Positions 1-9,737 are shown, counted from the stretch's first letter. The stretch: DNA of 64,000 nucleotides from Mesorhizobium sp. CAU 1732 (GCF_039888675.1 NZ_JBDQQR010000001.1:2294001-2358000); one strand, 5' to 3'. Made by a program: numbers and translations. Notes: generated from the sequence alone by a model not told the origin.

Positions 1-1
1 C

Positions 2-295
2 GACAAGGTCGTCGTGCTCGCTGGCAAGGACAAGGGCCGCACCGGTGAAGTGCTGCGCGTCATGCCGAAAGACGATAAGGCGCTTGTGCGCGGTGTGAAC
101 ATGATCGTTCGCCACCAGCGCCAGTCGCAGACGCAGGAAGGTGGCCTGATCCGCAAGGAAGCAGCGATCCACCTGTCCAATATCGCAGTGGTCGATCCGA
201 AGGACGGCAAGACGCCGACCCGCGTCGGCTTCGAGGTCCGCGACGGCCAGAAGGTCCGCGTCGCGAAGCGCTCGGGAGAAGTCATCAATGGCTAA
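2..295 (+). CDS. rplX: 50S ribosomal protein L24 (5' end outside window)
   Basis: Large-subunit protein L24, which binds 23S rRNA early in assembly. The reading frame is open from the window edge, where residues [18 protein letters not shown] form the KOW motif typical of L24, so the true start lies a few codons upstream. The C-terminus ends [12 protein letters not shown]. The stop codon overlaps the rplE start by 8 bases, as expected for translationally coupled spc-operon genes. Identity is secure from the motif and from the canonical L24-L5-S14-S8-L6 order that follows. Confidence 0.96.
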   Translation, partial: DKVVVLAGKDKGRTGEVLRVMPKDDKALVRGVNMIVRHQRQSQTQEGGLIRKEAAIHLSNIAVVDPKDGKTPTRVGFEVRDGQKVRVAKRSGEVING

Positions 296-842
296 TCAAT
301 ACGAACCGCGGATGAAGGCTCTGTATAAGGAGCAGATCCGCAAGGCTCTTCAGGAGCAGTTCAACTACGACAACGAGATGCAGATCCCGCGCCTCGACAA
401 GATCGTCATCAACATGGGTGTTGGCGAAGCGACCGGCGATTCCAAGAAGCCGTCCGTTGCCGCCGAGGACCTCGGAATGATCGCCGGCCAGAAGGCCGTC
501 GTCACCAAGGCCCGCACCTCGATCGCCGGCTTCAAGGTGCGTGAGCACATGCCGATCGGCGCGAAGGTGACGCTGCGCAAGGACCGCATGTACGATTTCG
601 TCGACCGCCTGGTCACGATCGCACTGCCGCGCGTTCGCGACTTTCGCGGCCTGAACATCAAGAGCTTTGACGGCCGTGGCAACTTCGCCATGGGCCTGAA
701 GGAACACATCGTGTTCCCCGAGATCAACTACGACAAGGTTGATCAGATGTGGGGAATGGACATCATCGTTTGTACGACTGCGAAGACGGACGACGAGGCA
801 CGGGCATTGCTCAAGGCCTTCAACTTCCCCTTCCGCCAGTAA
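288..842 (+). CDS. rplE: 50S ribosomal protein L5
   Basis: L5 binds 5S rRNA and forms part of the central protuberance. The 184-residue length is normal for alphaproteobacteria. Recognisable blocks are [15 protein letters not shown] near residue 35, [17 protein letters not shown] near 65, and the C-terminal [17 protein letters not shown]. The ATG lies inside the last codons of rplX, so the pair is probably translationally coupled. It sits between rplX and rpsN in the standard spc-operon order. Confidence 0.98.
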   Translation: MANQYEPRMKALYKEQIRKALQEQFNYDNEMQIPRLDKIVINMGVGEATGDSKKPSVAAEDLGMIAGQKAVVTKARTSIAGFKVREHMPIGAKVTLRKDRMYDFVDRLVTIALPRVRDFRGLNIKSFDGRGNFAMGLKEHIVFPEINYDKVDQMWGMDIIVCTTAKTDDEARALLKAFNFPFRQ

Positions 843-866
843 CGGCAGCGAACAAAGGAACCTGAA

Positions 867-1172
867 ATGGCAAAGACCAGCTCAGTCGAGAAGAACAACA
901 GGCGCCGCAAGCTCGTTGATCAGTACGCTGCCAAGCGTGCGGAGCTCAAGGCGATCATCATGGACCAGGGCAAGCCGATCGAGGAGCGCTTCCGCGCTCA
1001 GCTCAAGCTTGCCGCTCTGCCGCGCAATTCGGCAAAGAACCGCATTCGGAACCGCTGCGAAGTCACCGGCCGTCCGCGCGCCTACTACCGCAAGCTCAAG
1101 ATGAGCCGCGTGGCGCTGCGCGATCTCGGCAACAATGGCCTGATCCCAGGCCTTGTGAAGTCCAGCTGGTAA
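867..1172 (+). CDS. rpsN: 30S ribosomal protein S14
   Basis: Small-subunit head protein S14 of 101 residues. This is the long form without the CxxC zinc motifs. The diagnostic C-terminal block is [20 protein letters not shown] followed by ending LVKSSW. A good ribosome-binding site (AAAGGAA) precedes the ATG. It lies 24 bases after rplE and 12 bases before rpsH, within the spc operon. Confidence 0.98.
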   Translation: MAKTSSVEKNNRRRKLVDQYAAKRAELKAIIMDQGKPIEERFRAQLKLAALPRNSAKNRIRNRCEVTGRPRAYYRKLKMSRVALRDLGNNGLIPGLVKSSW

Positions 1173-1184
1173 GGAGGACGACAA

Positions 1185-1583
1185 ATGTCCATGAGTGATC
1201 CTCTCGGCGATATGCTGACCCGCATCCGCAATGCCTACGGCCGCCGCAAGACCAAGGTCTCGTCGCCGGCTTCCAGCTTGCGCGCCCGCGTTCTCGACGT
1301 TCTGAAGTCGGAAGGCTACATCCGCGACTACGCCAAGGTCGACTACGACAATGGCAAGTCGGAGCTCGAGATCGAGCTGAAGTACTACGAAGGCACGCCG
1401 GTCATCCGCGAGATTTCTCGCGTCTCGAAGCCGGGTCGTCGCGTGTATGTTTCGGTGAAGTCGATTCCCTCGGTCGCCAACGGCCTCGGTATTTCGATCC
1501 TGTCGACGCCGAAGGGCGTGATGGCCGATCACCAGGCGCGCGAAGAAAATGTCGGCGGCGAAGTGCTCTGCCAGATCTTCTGA
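1185..1583 (+). CDS. rpsH: 30S ribosomal protein S8
   Basis: S8 binds the central domain of 16S rRNA; in E. coli it is also the translational repressor of the spc operon. Its 132 residues start [20 protein letters not shown], which is characteristic. The C-terminal motif is [19 protein letters not shown], ending [10 protein letters not shown] strong AAGGAGG site precedes the start. Whether autoregulation occurs here is not visible from sequence alone. Confidence 0.98.
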   Translation: MSMSDPLGDMLTRIRNAYGRRKTKVSSPASSLRARVLDVLKSEGYIRDYAKVDYDNGKSELEIELKYYEGTPVIREISRVSKPGRRVYVSVKSIPSVANGLGISILSTPKGVMADHQAREENVGGEVLCQIF

Positions 1584-1625
1584 TCTGACAGTTCGCAATC
1601 CAGATAGAGAACGAGGACAGACATC

Positions 1626-2159
1626 ATGTCTCGTATTGGAAAGAAGCCCGTTGCGGTCCCGCAGGGCGTTACGGCATCGGTGAACGGTCAGACCGTCACG
1701 GCCAAGGGCCCTAAGGGCGAGCTGAAGTTCGTCGTCAACGACGAGGTTCTGGTCAAGATGGAAGACGGCGAGATCGCCGTTCAGCCGCGCGACGAGACGA
1801 AGGTTGCTCGCTCGAAGTGGGGCATGTCCCGCACGCAGATCGAGAACATCATGACGGGCGTCAAGGACGGCTTCGAGCGCAAGCTCGAAATCACCGGCGT
1901 CGGTTATCGCGCGACCATGCAGGGAAAGAACCTGCAGCTTGCTCTTGGCTTTAGCCACGACGTGATCTATGAGACGCCCGAAGGCGTGTCGATCACCGTG
2001 CCGAAGCCGACCGAAATCGTTGTCAACGGTATCGACAAGCAGGCAGTCGGCCAGGTTGCGGCCGAAATTCGCAAGTATCGCGGCCCCGAGCCCTACAAGG
2101 GCAAGGGTGTTCGTTATGCCGGCGAGCGGATCGTCCGCAAGGAAGGCAAGAAGAAGTAA
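1626..2159 (+). CDS. rplF: 50S ribosomal protein L6
   Basis: L6 lies near the factor-binding region of the large subunit. It has 177 residues with two repeated L6 folds. It begins [19 protein letters not shown], and its C-terminal signature is [18 protein letters not shown], ending RKEGKKK. It follows rpsH by about 40 bases and precedes rplR in the usual order. Start and length match the family. Confidence 0.98.
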   Translation: MSRIGKKPVAVPQGVTASVNGQTVTAKGPKGELKFVVNDEVLVKMEDGEIAVQPRDETKVARSKWGMSRTQIENIMTGVKDGFERKLEITGVGYRATMQGKNLQLALGFSHDVIYETPEGVSITVPKPTEIVVNGIDKQAVGQVAAEIRKYRGPEPYKGKGVRYAGERIVRKEGKKK

Positions 2160-2246
2160 TCAATGCAGCGCCACGGGGCGCGGTCGCGGGAAGCGTGAGC
2201 TTACCGCCAATGGCCGCCCCCGTTTTTCAAGGCAAGGAATAAGGCC
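2160..2246 (+). other. rplF-rplR spacer with imperfect hairpin
   Basis: An 87-base spacer. The segment ACGGGGCG near 2172 can pair, with one bulge, with CGCCCCCGT near 2216, which is followed by a short run of T. It could be a weak internal attenuator or an RNA-processing site, but the loop is long and no function is established. Confidence 0.3.
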
Positions 2247-2606
2247 ATGGCCCTCAAGGAAACCATTCAGCGTCGTGCGCAGCGCGTCCGCCGCCAGATC
2301 AAGAAGGTCGCCGGCGACCGCCCGCGTCTTTCGGTGCATCGTTCGTCGAAGCACATCTACGCGCAGGTCATCGACGATGCCAACGGTCATACGATCGCAG
2401 CAGCATCGACGCTCGAGAAGGACCTGAAGGGTTCGCTCAAGACCGGTGCGGATTCGGCAGCCGCCGCCGCTGTCGGCAAGCTCGTTGCCGAGCGCGCCTC
2501 CAAGGCCGGCGTCAAGGAAGTCGTGTTCGACCGTGGACCGTACATCTATCACGGCCGCGTCAAGGCGCTCGCCGATGCCGCCCGTGAGGGTGGCCTGAGC
2601 TTCTAA
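2247..2606 (+). CDS. rplR: 50S ribosomal protein L18
   Basis: L18 binds 5S rRNA together with L5. The 119-residue product shows the family blocks [20 protein letters not shown] and, at the C-terminus, [20 protein letters not shown], ending REGGLSF. The ATG is preceded by an AAGGAATAAGG region. The neighbours rplF and rpsE are as expected. Confidence 0.98.
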   Translation: MALKETIQRRAQRVRRQIKKVAGDRPRLSVHRSSKHIYAQVIDDANGHTIAAASTLEKDLKGSLKTGADSAAAAAVGKLVAERASKAGVKEVVFDRGPYIYHGRVKALADAAREGGLSF

Positions 2607-2610
2607 CACC

Positions 2611-2650
2611 TGATCTGCGAAGGCCGGAGCGATGCTTCGGCCTGAGATCA
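2611..2650 (+). repeat. Intra-operon stem-loop between rplR and rpsE
   Basis: Arms AGGCCGGAGC (2621-2630) and GCTTCGGCCT (2634-2643) pair around a 3-base GAT loop with one G-T wobble. Outer arms TGATCT and AGATCA extend the stem. There is no T-tract, so it is more likely a processing, stability or partial-attenuation element within the ribosomal protein operon than a terminator. Confidence 0.55.
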
Positions 2651-2762
2651 CGTTTGGAAGAGACTTTGCGGCGGTCTTCCGCTGCATTCACCGCAGGCCC
2701 GACAGGATCGCGCCTGCAACTTTCAGAAACCGTGCTTCCGGAAAAAAACAAGGAACAGGATA

Positions 2763-3332
2763 ATGGCACAAGAACGTAGGGACGGCGGCCGCGATCGCAA
2801 CCGTGACCGCGAAGAGCGCGACAGCGAATTCGTCGACAAGCTCGTTCACATCAACCGCGTCGCCAAGGTGGTCAAGGGTGGCCGTCGCTTCGGCTTCGCA
2901 GCCCTCGTCGTCGTTGGCGACCAGAAGGGCCGCGTCGGCTTCGGCCACGGCAAGGCACGCGAAGTGCCGGAGGCAATCCGCAAGGCGACCGAGAGCGCCA
3001 AGCGCGATCTGATCTTCGTGCCGCTTCGTTCGGGCCGCACGCTCCACCACGACGTCGAAGGCCGCCACGGCGCGGGCAGGGTTCTCCTGCGTGCAGCCAA
3101 GGCCGGTACCGGCATCATCGCGGGTGGCCCGATGCGCGCCGTCTTCGAGACGCTCGGCATGCATGACGTGGTTGCCAAGTCGATGGGTTCGTCGAACCCG
3201 TACAACATGGTTCGCGCGACGTTCGATGCTCTGAAGAGCCAGATGCATCCGAAGGACATCGCTGCACAGCGCGGCATCAAGTACTCGGCACTGCAGGCGC
3301 GCCGTGGCGCTGCCGTTGCGGCCGACGAATAG
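2763..3332 (+). CDS. rpsE: 30S ribosomal protein S5
   Basis: S5 shapes the 16S decoding region and mRNA entry. The 189-residue protein has a charged Arg/Asp/Glu-rich N-terminal extension. The double-stranded RNA-binding S5 domain follows ([20 protein letters not shown]), then [17 protein letters not shown] and the C-terminal S5 domain ([20 protein letters not shown]). An AAGGAACAGG ribosome-binding site lies just before the ATG. Standard position after rplR. Confidence 0.98.
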   Translation: MAQERRDGGRDRNRDREERDSEFVDKLVHINRVAKVVKGGRRFGFAALVVVGDQKGRVGFGHGKAREVPEAIRKATESAKRDLIFVPLRSGRTLHHDVEGRHGAGRVLLRAAKAGTGIIAGGPMRAVFETLGMHDVVAKSMGSSNPYNMVRATFDALKSQMHPKDIAAQRGIKYSALQARRGAAVAADE

Positions 3333-3356
3333 TCGCTTCAGGCAAGGATCACGATC

Positions 3357-3554
3357 ATGGCTAAGAAGCAGGGCAAGACCCTTACGGTCGAACAGACCGG
3401 CAGCCCCATCCGCCGCCCCGTCGAACAGCGTGCCACGCTGATCGGTCTGGGCTTGAACAAGATGCACCGTCGTTCGACGCTGGAGGACACGCCGTCCGTC
3501 CGGGGAATGATCGCCAAGGTGCAGCATCTCGTCCGCGTCGTGGACGAGGCCTAA
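3357..3554 (+). CDS. rpmD: 50S ribosomal protein L30
   Basis: A 65-residue L30 with the signature [20 protein letters not shown] followed by [19 protein letters not shown]30 is short and always lies between S5 and L15 in the spc operon, as here. The start ATG is preceded by GGCAAGGA. Intergenic distances are 24 bases upstream and 17 downstream. Confidence 0.97.
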   Translation: MAKKQGKTLTVEQTGSPIRRPVEQRATLIGLGLNKMHRRSTLEDTPSVRGMIAKVQHLVRVVDEA

Positions 3555-3571
3555 TCCGCAGGAGCGTTATC

Positions 3572-4045
3572 ATGAAACTCAACGAACTGCGTGACGTCGA
3601 CGGAGCCACCAAGGCGCGCAAGCGCGTCGGCCGCGGCATCGGCTCGGGCTCCGGCAAGACCGGCGGCCGTGGCGTGAAGGGCCAGAGCTCGCGCTCGGGC
3701 GTTGCCATCAACGGCTTCGAGGGCGGCCAGATGCCGCTCTATCGCCGCCTGCCCAAGCGCGGCTTCAAGAACATCTTCGGCAAGGACTACAACGAGGTTT
3801 CTCTCGGTCGTATCCAGACCGCCATCGATGCCAAGAAGCTTGACGCCAAGGAGACCATCACGGTCGAGACCCTCGTCAAGGCTGGCGTTCTGCGCCGCGC
3901 CAAGGACGGCGTTCGTCTTCTGGGTGGCGGCGAGCTGAAGTCGAAGGTCAGCTTCGACATCGCCGGCGCGTCCAAGTCGGCGCTGGAACAGGTCGAGAAG
4001 GCCGGTGGGTCGGTCAAGCTGCCGGAAGCGGCCGCAACCGAATAA
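3572..4045 (+). CDS. rplO: 50S ribosomal protein L15
   Basis: L15 is a 23S rRNA-binding protein with a long basic N-terminal extension, here [19 protein letters not shown] near residue 20. The globular domain follows, with [17 protein letters not shown]. It is 157 residues long, normal for the family. An AGGAG site precedes the ATG. The gene is followed by a 178-base spacer before secY. Confidence 0.98.
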   Translation: MKLNELRDVDGATKARKRVGRGIGSGSGKTGGRGVKGQSSRSGVAINGFEGGQMPLYRRLPKRGFKNIFGKDYNEVSLGRIQTAIDAKKLDAKETITVETLVKAGVLRRAKDGVRLLGGGELKSKVSFDIAGASKSALEQVEKAGGSVKLPEAAATE

Positions 4046-4056
4046 CGAGCTTTCAA

Positions 4057-4129
4057 CGGCGGCGGTCTGCCCATGCTCATATCCAGTTGAATTCATTTCG
4101 TCTGGACCAAAGCATGAGCAGGCCGCCGC
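4057..4129. repeat. Interrupted inverted repeat upstream of secY
   Basis: GCGGCGGTCTGC followed by CATGCTCAT on the left faces ATGAGCAGGCCGCCGC on the right. The two arms are similar over about 16 bases with a small insertion in the left arm. It occupies the middle of the rplO-secY spacer and could form a long RNA hairpin. It may be a degenerate intergenic repeat; function unknown. Confidence 0.45.
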
Positions 4130-4223
4130 TTGCATCTTTGCCGTCTGGAGCCTATCTCGTGGCTTCGGCGACGCGCGATCCCCGGTGGCGGATTCGCCTG
4201 CGTGACGAAGCGGAGAATTTTCC

Positions 4224-5564
4224 ATGGCATCGGCAGCAGAACAGCTTGCTTCCAATCTGAATTTTGCGGCCTTCGCCAAGGCCGAGGACCTCAAGAAACG
4301 CATCTGGTTCACGCTGGGCGCGTTGCTGGTCTATCGTATTGGCACCTATATCCCGCTGCCGGGCATCAACCCGGAAGCGTTCGGGCAGGCGTTCCAGCAG
4401 CAGTCGGGCGGTGTGCTCGGCATGTTCAACATGTTTGCCGGCGGCGCCGTGGAGCGCATGGCGATCTTCGCCCTGGGCATCATGCCCTACATTTCCGCCT
4501 CGATCATCGTGCAGCTCATGACGTCGGTCATCCCGACGCTCGAGCAGCTCAAGAAGGAAGGCGAGCAGGGCCGCAAGGTTATCAACCAGTACACCCGCTA
4601 CGGCACGGTGTTGCTCGCCACCGTGCAGGCTTACGGCATTTCCGTCGGCCTCGAATCGGGCAACCAGATCGTCACCGATCCAGGCTGGTTCTTCCGCATT
4701 TCCGCCGTGATCACCCTGGTCGGCGGCACGATGTTCCTGATGTGGCTGGGCGAGCAGATTACCGCCCGCGGTATCGGCAACGGCATTTCGCTGATCATCT
4801 TCGCAGGCATCGTCGCGGGTCTTCCCACAGCGATCGGCGGTACGCTGGAGCTCGGGCGCACGGGCGCTCTGTCGACGGGCCTCATCCTGGCGATCCTGAT
4901 CCTCGCCGTCGCTCTGATCGCGGTCATCGTGTTCTTCGAACGGGCGCAGCGCAGGCTGCTGATCCAGTATCCGAAGCGCCAGGTCGGCAATCGCATGTTC
5001 CAGGGCGACACCTCGCATCTGCCGCTCAAGCTGAACACTGCAGGCGTCATTCCCGCGATCTTTGCATCGTCGCTGCTTCTGCTGCCCGCCACGCTGGCCG
5101 GCTTCTCCGACACGACGACCCTGCCGCCTTGGGCCAATTCCGTGCTCGCCACGCTCGGGCATGGCCAGCCGCTCTACATGGTCCTCTATGCGTCGATGAT
5201 CGCCTTCTTCGCGTTCTTCTATACGGCGATCGTCTTCAACCCGAAGGACACGGCCGACCAGCTCAAGAAGCATTCCGGCTTCATCCCGGGCTACCGCCCC
5301 GGCGAGCGCACGGCTGAGTACATCGACTACGTCCTGACCCGCATCACGGTCGTTGGCGCCATCTACCTCGTCATCGTCTGTCTCGTGCCGGAGTTCCTGA
5401 TCTCGGCTGCCGGCGTACCTTTCTATCTTGGCGGCACGTCGCTGCTGATCGTCGTGAGCGTGACGCTCGATACCGTGTCGCAGGTTCAGGGACACCTGAT
5501 CGCGCACCAGTATGAGGGGCTGATCAAGAAGTCGAAGCTGCGTGGAGGAAAGAGGGGACGATGA
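4224..5564 (+). CDS. secY: Protein translocase subunit SecY
   Basis: Central pore of the Sec translocon in the inner membrane. The 446-residue protein has about ten hydrophobic segments. It shows the SecY signatures [20 protein letters not shown] near residue 30, [15 protein letters not shown] near 90, [13 protein letters not shown] near 190, and the cytosolic loop [17 protein letters not shown] near 355. The last codons overlap adk by 4 bases. Its place after rplO is conserved. The ATG follows a GGAGAA site. Confidence 0.98.
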   Translation: MASAAEQLASNLNFAAFAKAEDLKKRIWFTLGALLVYRIGTYIPLPGINPEAFGQAFQQQSGGVLGMFNMFAGGAVERMAIFALGIMPYISASIIVQLMTSVIPTLEQLKKEGEQGRKVINQYTRYGTVLLATVQAYGISVGLESGNQIVTDPGWFFRISAVITLVGGTMFLMWLGEQITARGIGNGISLIIFAGIVAGLPTAIGGTLELGRTGALSTGLILAILILAVALIAVIVFFERAQRRLLIQYPKRQVGNRMFQGDTSHLPLKLNTAGVIPAIFASSLLLLPATLAGFSDTTTLPPWANSVLATLGHGQPLYMVLYASMIAFFAFFYTAIVFNPKDTADQLKKHSGFIPGYRPGERTAEYIDYVLTRITVVGAIYLVIVCLVPEFLISAAGVPFYLGGTSLLIVVSVTLDTVSQVQGHLIAHQYEGLIKKSKLRGGKRGR

Positions 5565-6157
5565 GGCTGATACTGCTTGGGCCGCCAGGGGCGGGTAAGG
5601 GGACGCAAGCACAGAGGCTGGTCGAGAGGCACGGGATCCCGCAGCTCTCCACGGGCGACATGCTGCGCGCCGCGGTCGCCAACGGCACCGACGTCGGCAA
5701 GCGTGCGAAGGCCGTGATGGATGCTGGCGAGCTGGTCTCGGATGCGATCGTCAACGCCATCGTGGCCGAGCGGATCGACCAGCCCGATTGCGGCAAGGGT
5801 TTCATTCTCGACGGCTATCCGCGCACTCTGGTTCAGGCGGATTCGGTCGAGACGATGCTGAAGGCTCGCGGCCTGTCGCTTGACGCCGTGATCGAACTGG
5901 TCGTCGATGACCGGGCGCTCGTGAAGCGCATCGTCAAGCGGGCCGACGAGGCCAAGGCTGCAGGTCAGACGGTTCGCAAGGACGACACGCCCGAGGTCTT
6001 CGAGGAACGCCTTCGCGAATACTACAAGAAGACGGCTCCGCTGATCGGCTACTACTATGCCAAGGGCCAGCTTCAGACGGTCGACGGCATGGCGAGCATC
6101 AACGACGTGACGCAGCAGATCGAGGCGCTGCTGGCTCAGCCCGCGACTGTCGAGTAG
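5561..6157 (+). CDS. adk: Adenylate kinase
   Basis: Interconverts ATP+AMP and 2 ADP in the cytoplasm. The P-loop GPPGAGKGT is at residues 7-15, the AMP-binding block [11 protein letters not shown] near 30, and the signature FILDGYPRT near 85. At 198 residues it is the short, zinc-free form with a reduced LID. The start overlaps the secY stop (ATGA), so the two are translationally coupled, as in many bacteria. Confidence 0.97.
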   Translation: MRLILLGPPGAGKGTQAQRLVERHGIPQLSTGDMLRAAVANGTDVGKRAKAVMDAGELVSDAIVNAIVAERIDQPDCGKGFILDGYPRTLVQADSVETMLKARGLSLDAVIELVVDDRALVKRIVKRADEAKAAGQTVRKDDTPEVFEERLREYYKKTAPLIGYYYAKGQLQTVDGMASINDVTQQIEALLAQPATVE

Positions 6158-6175
6158 CGAAAGAGAACTCACCGG

Positions 6176-6204
6176 TTGACGCAGGCCGCTTTCTGGACTA
6201 AAGC
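6176..6204 (+). promoter_or_regulatory. Possible sigma70-type promoter for rpsM-rpsK-rpoA-rplQ
   Basis: TTGACG (6176-6181), a 17-base spacer and TAAAGC (6199-6204) lie about 146 bases upstream of rpsM. The -35 is good; the -10 is weak. An alpha-operon promoter at this position would be sensible, but the same bases form a hairpin (see next entry), so this is tentative. Confidence 0.35.
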
Positions 6205-6208
6205 GGCC
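6184..6208 (+). repeat. 9-bp-arm stem-loop in adk-rpsM spacer
   Basis: Perfect arms GGCCGCTTT (6184-6192) and AAAGCGGCC (6200-6208) flank a 7-base loop, 26 bases after the adk stop. No T-run follows, so it is at most a weak terminator or attenuator for the spc transcript. It overlaps the candidate -10 box. Confidence 0.5.
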
Positions 6209-6349
6209 CGTCTCCCATCCAAGGCAGAAGAGAGCCGGTCCTTCCGGGCCGCTCTGGACGCATGGACGAGAAACACCGCACGAGCCGGCCTCCACCGGAC
6301 GCGGGACAACAACCAATGCCGGCTCGACCGGCTTCACATGGAGACGAAG

Positions 6350-6718
6350 ATGGCCCGTATAGCAGGCGTCAATATCCCGACCAACAAGCGCGTCGTTATC
6401 GCGCTTCAGTACATTCATGGCATCGGCGCGAAGTTCGCAGCCGAGATCGTCGAGAAGGTGGGCATTCCCGCCGATCGTCGCGTCAATCAGCTCACCGACG
6501 CCGAAGTGCTGCAGATCCGCGAAGCGATCGATCGCGACTATCAGGTCGAAGGCGATCTGCGCCGCGAAGTTTCGATGAACATCAAGCGTCTCATGGACCT
6601 TGGTTGCTACCGTGGCCTGCGTCACCGTCGTTCGCTGCCGGTTCGCGGCCAGCGCACGCACACCAACGCCCGCACCCGCAAGGGTCCGGCGAAGGCGATC
6701 GCCGGCAAGAAGAAGTAA
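6350..6718 (+). CDS. rpsM: 30S ribosomal protein S13
   Basis: S13 sits in the small-subunit head and contacts the P-site tRNA and L5. From the ATG at 6350 the product is 122 residues beginning [19 protein letters not shown], with C-terminal [20 protein letters not shown] and ending AGKKK. The frame is open further upstream, but that extension does not match S13, so the downstream ATG is chosen. First gene of the alpha operon. Confidence 0.97.
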   Translation: MARIAGVNIPTNKRVVIALQYIHGIGAKFAAEIVEKVGIPADRRVNQLTDAEVLQIREAIDRDYQVEGDLRREVSMNIKRLMDLGCYRGLRHRRSLPVRGQRTHTNARTRKGPAKAIAGKKK

Positions 6719-6720
6719 TT

Positions 6721-6797
6721 GAGCGAATAGCGAAACAGCGGATAGCGAATAGTTCGGCAGTTGCTCCGTACTCGCTATTCGCTACTCCCTGTTCGCT
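6721..6797 (+). repeat. Long imperfect hairpin built of GCGAATAG repeats
   Basis: The rpsM-rpsK spacer has left-arm copies of AGCGAATAG (6722-6730) and TAGCGAATAG (6743-6752) and right-arm complements CTCGCTATTCGCTA (6771-6784) and CTGTTCGCT (6789-6797). It folds as one long imperfect hairpin, and the repeated 9-mer suggests a dispersed intergenic repeat. It lies inside a ribosomal operon, so it is transcribed. Confidence 0.6.
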
Positions 6798-6851
6798 TCC
6801 TGGTGTAGCCGCTGGAACTACGGCGGCGTCAATATCTCTGAAAGGAATACC

Positions 6852-7241
6852 ATGGCCAAGGAAGCCACACGCGTCCGCCGTCGCGAGCGCAAAAACATCT
6901 CGTCGGGCGTCGCGCACGTCAACTCGACCTTCAACAACACGATGATCACCATCACCGACGCGCAGGGCAACACGATTGCTTGGTCGTCGGCCGGTGCCCA
7001 GGGCTTCAAGGGCTCGCGCAAGTCGACCCCGTTCGCAGCACAGGTCGCTGCCGAAGACGTCGCCAAGAAGGCGCAGGATCACGGCATGCGTATGCTCGAG
7101 GTCGAGGTCTGCGGTCCGGGTTCGGGTCGTGAATCGGCTCTGCGCGCCCTTCAGGCGGCCGGCTTCACCATCACCTCGATCCGCGACGTGACGCCGATCC
7201 CGCACAATGGCTGCCGCCCGCGCAAGAAGCGCCGCGTCTAA
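6852..7241 (+). CDS. rpsK: 30S ribosomal protein S11
   Basis: S11 lies on the small-subunit platform near the mRNA exit. It has 129 residues with [20 protein letters not shown] near residue 20, [20 protein letters not shown] in the middle and the signature [19 protein letters not shown] at the C-terminus. A GAAAGGAA ribosome-binding site precedes the ATG. Standard alpha-operon position between rpsM and rpoA. Confidence 0.98.
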   Translation: MAKEATRVRRRERKNISSGVAHVNSTFNNTMITITDAQGNTIAWSSAGAQGFKGSRKSTPFAAQVAAEDVAKKAQDHGMRMLEVEVCGPGSGRESALRALQAAGFTITSIRDVTPIPHNGCRPRKKRRV

Positions 7242-7346
7242 GCTTTTCGATATGCCCGAAGAGCGCCGGTTTGCCGGCGTTCCTCTCGCGGTTTCCAGAT
7301 TTGCCCGCCACGATTGGATGGTGGCGGGAAACGGAAGGAAAAAAGA

Positions 7347-8357
7347 ATGATCCAGAAAAACTGGCAGGAATTGATCAAGCCCAACAAGATCGAGTTCTCC
7401 TCGAAGGGCAAGACGACCACCCAGCTCGTCGCAGAGCCGCTCGAGCGTGGCTACGGCCTGACGCTCGGCAACGCGCTTCGTCGCGTGCTTCTGTCCTCGC
7501 TGCGCGGCGCTGCCGTGACGGCGGTGCAGATCGATGGCGTGCTGCATGAATTCTCGTCGATCGCGGGTGTCCGCGAAGACGTGACGGACATCGTCCTCAA
7601 CATCAAGGAAATCGCCATCCGCATGGAAGGCGATGGTCCCAAGCGCATGGTCGTGCGCAAGCAGGGTCCAGGTGCGGTCACCGCAGGCGACATCCAGACC
7701 GTGGGTGACGTCGAGATCCTGAACCCGAGCCACGTCATCTGCACGCTCGACGAGGGCGCGGAGATCCGCATGGAGTTCACGGTCGACACCGGCAAGGGCT
7801 ATGTTCCTGCCGATCGCAACCGTGCCGAGGATGCCCCGATCGGTCTCATCCCGGTCGACAGCCTGTATTCTCCGGTCAAGAAGGTCTCCTACAAGGTCGA
7901 GAACACCCGCGAGGGCCAGGTTCTCGATTATGACAAGCTGACCATGACCATCGACACCAACGGTGCGGTCACCGGTGAGGACGCCGTCGCGTTTGCGGCT
8001 CGCATCCTTCAGGATCAGCTTGGCCTCTTCGTCAACTTCGACGAGCCGCAGAAGGAAGTCGCGTCCGAGCAGGTCACGGAGCTGGCTTTCAACCCGGCTC
8101 TGCTCAAGAAGGTCGACGAGCTGGAATTGTCGGTGCGTTCGGCGAACTGCCTGAAGAACGACAACATCGTCTATATCGGCGACCTGATCCAGAAGACCGA
8201 AGCCGAGATGCTGCGTACGCCGAACTTCGGCCGCAAGTCGCTGAACGAGATCAAGGAAGTTCTGGCCGCCATGGGCCTCCATCTCGGGATGGAAGTCCAG
8301 GATTGGCCGCCGGAGAACATCGAAGACCTCGCCAAGCGCTACGAAGACCAATACTGA
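7347..8357 (+). CDS. rpoA: DNA-directed RNA polymerase subunit alpha
   Basis: Alpha subunit (336 residues from the ATG at 7347, [14 protein letters not shown]). The N-terminal dimerisation domain includes [18 protein letters not shown] near residue 40. The C-terminal domain, which contacts UP elements and activators, includes [16 protein letters not shown] and [17 protein letters not shown]. The start has a GGAAGGAAAA ribosome-binding site; an upstream in-frame start would add a non-family leader. Follows rpsK and precedes rplQ. Confidence 0.98.
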   Translation: MIQKNWQELIKPNKIEFSSKGKTTTQLVAEPLERGYGLTLGNALRRVLLSSLRGAAVTAVQIDGVLHEFSSIAGVREDVTDIVLNIKEIAIRMEGDGPKRMVVRKQGPGAVTAGDIQTVGDVEILNPSHVICTLDEGAEIRMEFTVDTGKGYVPADRNRAEDAPIGLIPVDSLYSPVKKVSYKVENTREGQVLDYDKLTMTIDTNGAVTGEDAVAFAARILQDQLGLFVNFDEPQKEVASEQVTELAFNPALLKKVDELELSVRSANCLKNDNIVYIGDLIQKTEAEMLRTPNFGRKSLNEIKEVLAAMGLHLGMEVQDWPPENIEDLAKRYEDQY

Positions 8358-8401
8358 GCATGATCCCGAAAAGTCGTATGACTTTTCGGGCCAGATCATG
8401 C
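8358..8401. repeat. RIME-like palindromic repeat (single hairpin module)
   Basis: Outer arms GCATGATC (8358-8365) and GATCATGC (8394-8401) enclose inner arms CCGAAAAGTC and GACTTTTCGG. It matches the first palindrome of the repeats at 15731, 31731 and 36999, so it is one copy of a dispersed rhizobial intergenic element. It separates rpoA from rplQ. Confidence 0.7.
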
Positions 8402-8454
8402 GGCTAAGAAAATTGAGGCTCAGCGCCTCCGAACAACTCTGAAGGAGAAGGCCA

Positions 8455-8886
8455 ATGCGCCACGGAAAATCCGGTCGCCGTCTCGGCCGTACTGTCAGCC
8501 ACCGCAAGGCCCTGTTCACGAACATGGCAGCCTCGCTGATTGAACATGAGCAGATCACGACCACGCTGCCCAAGGCCAAGGAGCTTCGCCCGATCGTGGA
8601 GAAGCTCGTGACGCTCGGCAAGCGCGGCGACCTGCACGCGCGTCGCCAGGTGATCTCGGCGGTCGGCTCGGCCGTTATCGCCAAGCGCCTGTTCGATGAA
8701 ATCGCGCCGCGTTATGCCACCCGCCACGGCGGCTACCTGCGCATCATGAAGGCCGGCTTCCGCCACGGCGACAATGCCGCCATGGCCGTGATCGAGTTCG
8801 TCGATCGCGACGTCTCCGCCAAGGGCGCCGCCGACCGCGCGCGCGTCGAGGCCGAAGAAGCCAACAGCGAGTCCGAAGCGGCTTGA
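8455..8886 (+). CDS. rplQ: 50S ribosomal protein L17
   Basis: L17, last gene of the alpha operon. The N-terminus has [20 protein letters not shown], then [20 protein letters not shown] and the family block [17 protein letters not shown]. At 143 residues it has an acidic, Glu/Ser-rich C-terminal tail seen in rhizobial L17. A GAAGGAGAAGG site precedes the ATG. A strong terminator follows at 8917. Confidence 0.98.
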   Translation: MRHGKSGRRLGRTVSHRKALFTNMAASLIEHEQITTTLPKAKELRPIVEKLVTLGKRGDLHARRQVISAVGSAVIAKRLFDEIAPRYATRHGGYLRIMKAGFRHGDNAAMAVIEFVDRDVSAKGAADRARVEAEEANSESEAA

Positions 8887-8916
8887 TCCGCAATCACGAT
8901 CGCATGCTTTTAGCGC

Positions 8917-8942
8917 AAGAGGGGCCTCACGGCCCCTCTTTG
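8917..8942 (+). terminator. Rho-independent terminator of the alpha operon
   Basis: Arms AAGAGGGGCC (8917-8926) and GGCCCCTCTT (8931-8940) flank a TCAC loop, with a short T run in and after the right arm. It lies 30 bases after rplQ and closes the ribosomal protein cluster. It also argues that the following ankyrin gene starts downstream of it. Confidence 0.85.
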
Positions 8943-9005
8943 CGTTTGTCGCTTGCTGTTGCGCGCCATGCGCGCGCTTCTATCTTGCGCGCGAGACGCG
9001 CCGCG

Positions 9006-9650
9006 TTGAGAAGTGTGGTCGTTTTCGCGATGATCTGCCTTACGGGTTCGGCGCTTGTGGGTGAGGAGACGACAATGCTCTTGGATGCTGTGGCAGCGGG
9101 GAATGTCGCCGACGTGGAACTCCTGGTTGTCGCCGGAGCGGATCTGGACGCCCGGGATGCCGCCCGCCGCACCGCCCTCCTGATTGCGACACGCGCCAAC
9201 GAGGTCGACATCGCGCGGCTCCTCATTGAGGCCGGGGCCGATGTCAACGCCAAGGACGACAATCGCGACACGCCCTTCCTCTATGCGGGGGCAGAGGGTC
9301 GCAACGAAATCCTGCGGTTGATCCTCGACAGTGGACGCGCCGACCTCGCGGATACCAATCGCTATGGTGGAACGGCCTTGATCCCGGCCGCGCACCACGC
9401 GCATCCGGAGACGGTTCGCATCCTGCTGGCGACCGAAATCGATGTCGATCACGTCAACAATCTCGGATGGACCGCCTTGATGGAAGCCGTCATTCTAGGC
9501 GATGGTGGCCCGGTTTATCGCGAGATCGTCGCAGACTTGCTGGCAGCGGGTGCGCGCCAGATCCCTGACAAGGATGGCGTCTCGCCGCTTGCTTACGCGC
9601 GCCAGCGCGGGTTCGCCGACATTGCCCGTGCACTGGAAGCCGCAAACTAG
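9006..9650 (+). CDS. Ankyrin repeat protein, probably exported
   Basis: At least four ankyrin repeats follow one another, for example LLDAVAAGNVADVELLVVAG, ARLLIEAGADVNAKDDN, GGTALIPAAHHAHPETVRIL and GWTALMEAVI; such repeats mediate protein-protein binding. Start choice is open. TTG at 9006 gives a signal-peptide-like MRSVVVFAMICLTGSALVG. ATG at 9030 is shorter. ATG at 9075 has the best ribosome-binding site (GAGGAG) but would make a cytoplasmic protein. The terminator at 8917 rules out coupling to rplQ. Partner unknown. Confidence 0.8.
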   Translation: MRSVVVFAMICLTGSALVGEETTMLLDAVAAGNVADVELLVVAGADLDARDAARRTALLIATRANEVDIARLLIEAGADVNAKDDNRDTPFLYAGAEGRNEILRLILDSGRADLADTNRYGGTALIPAAHHAHPETVRILLATEIDVDHVNNLGWTALMEAVILGDGGPVYREIVADLLAAGARQIPDKDGVSPLAYARQRGFADIARALEAAN

Positions 9651-9737
9651 GCCTGACGGACGGTGTCGGTCGCAAAACGCCTTTCATTCCGCCCATTCAT
9701 TCGCACAATGGCGCTGCCTGATTCACGAGGATTGACG

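Noticed and set aside
6158..6349. infA or rpmJ between adk and rpsM
   Set aside because: No frame in the spacer resembles IF-1 or L36; their absence here is normal in alphaproteobacteria.
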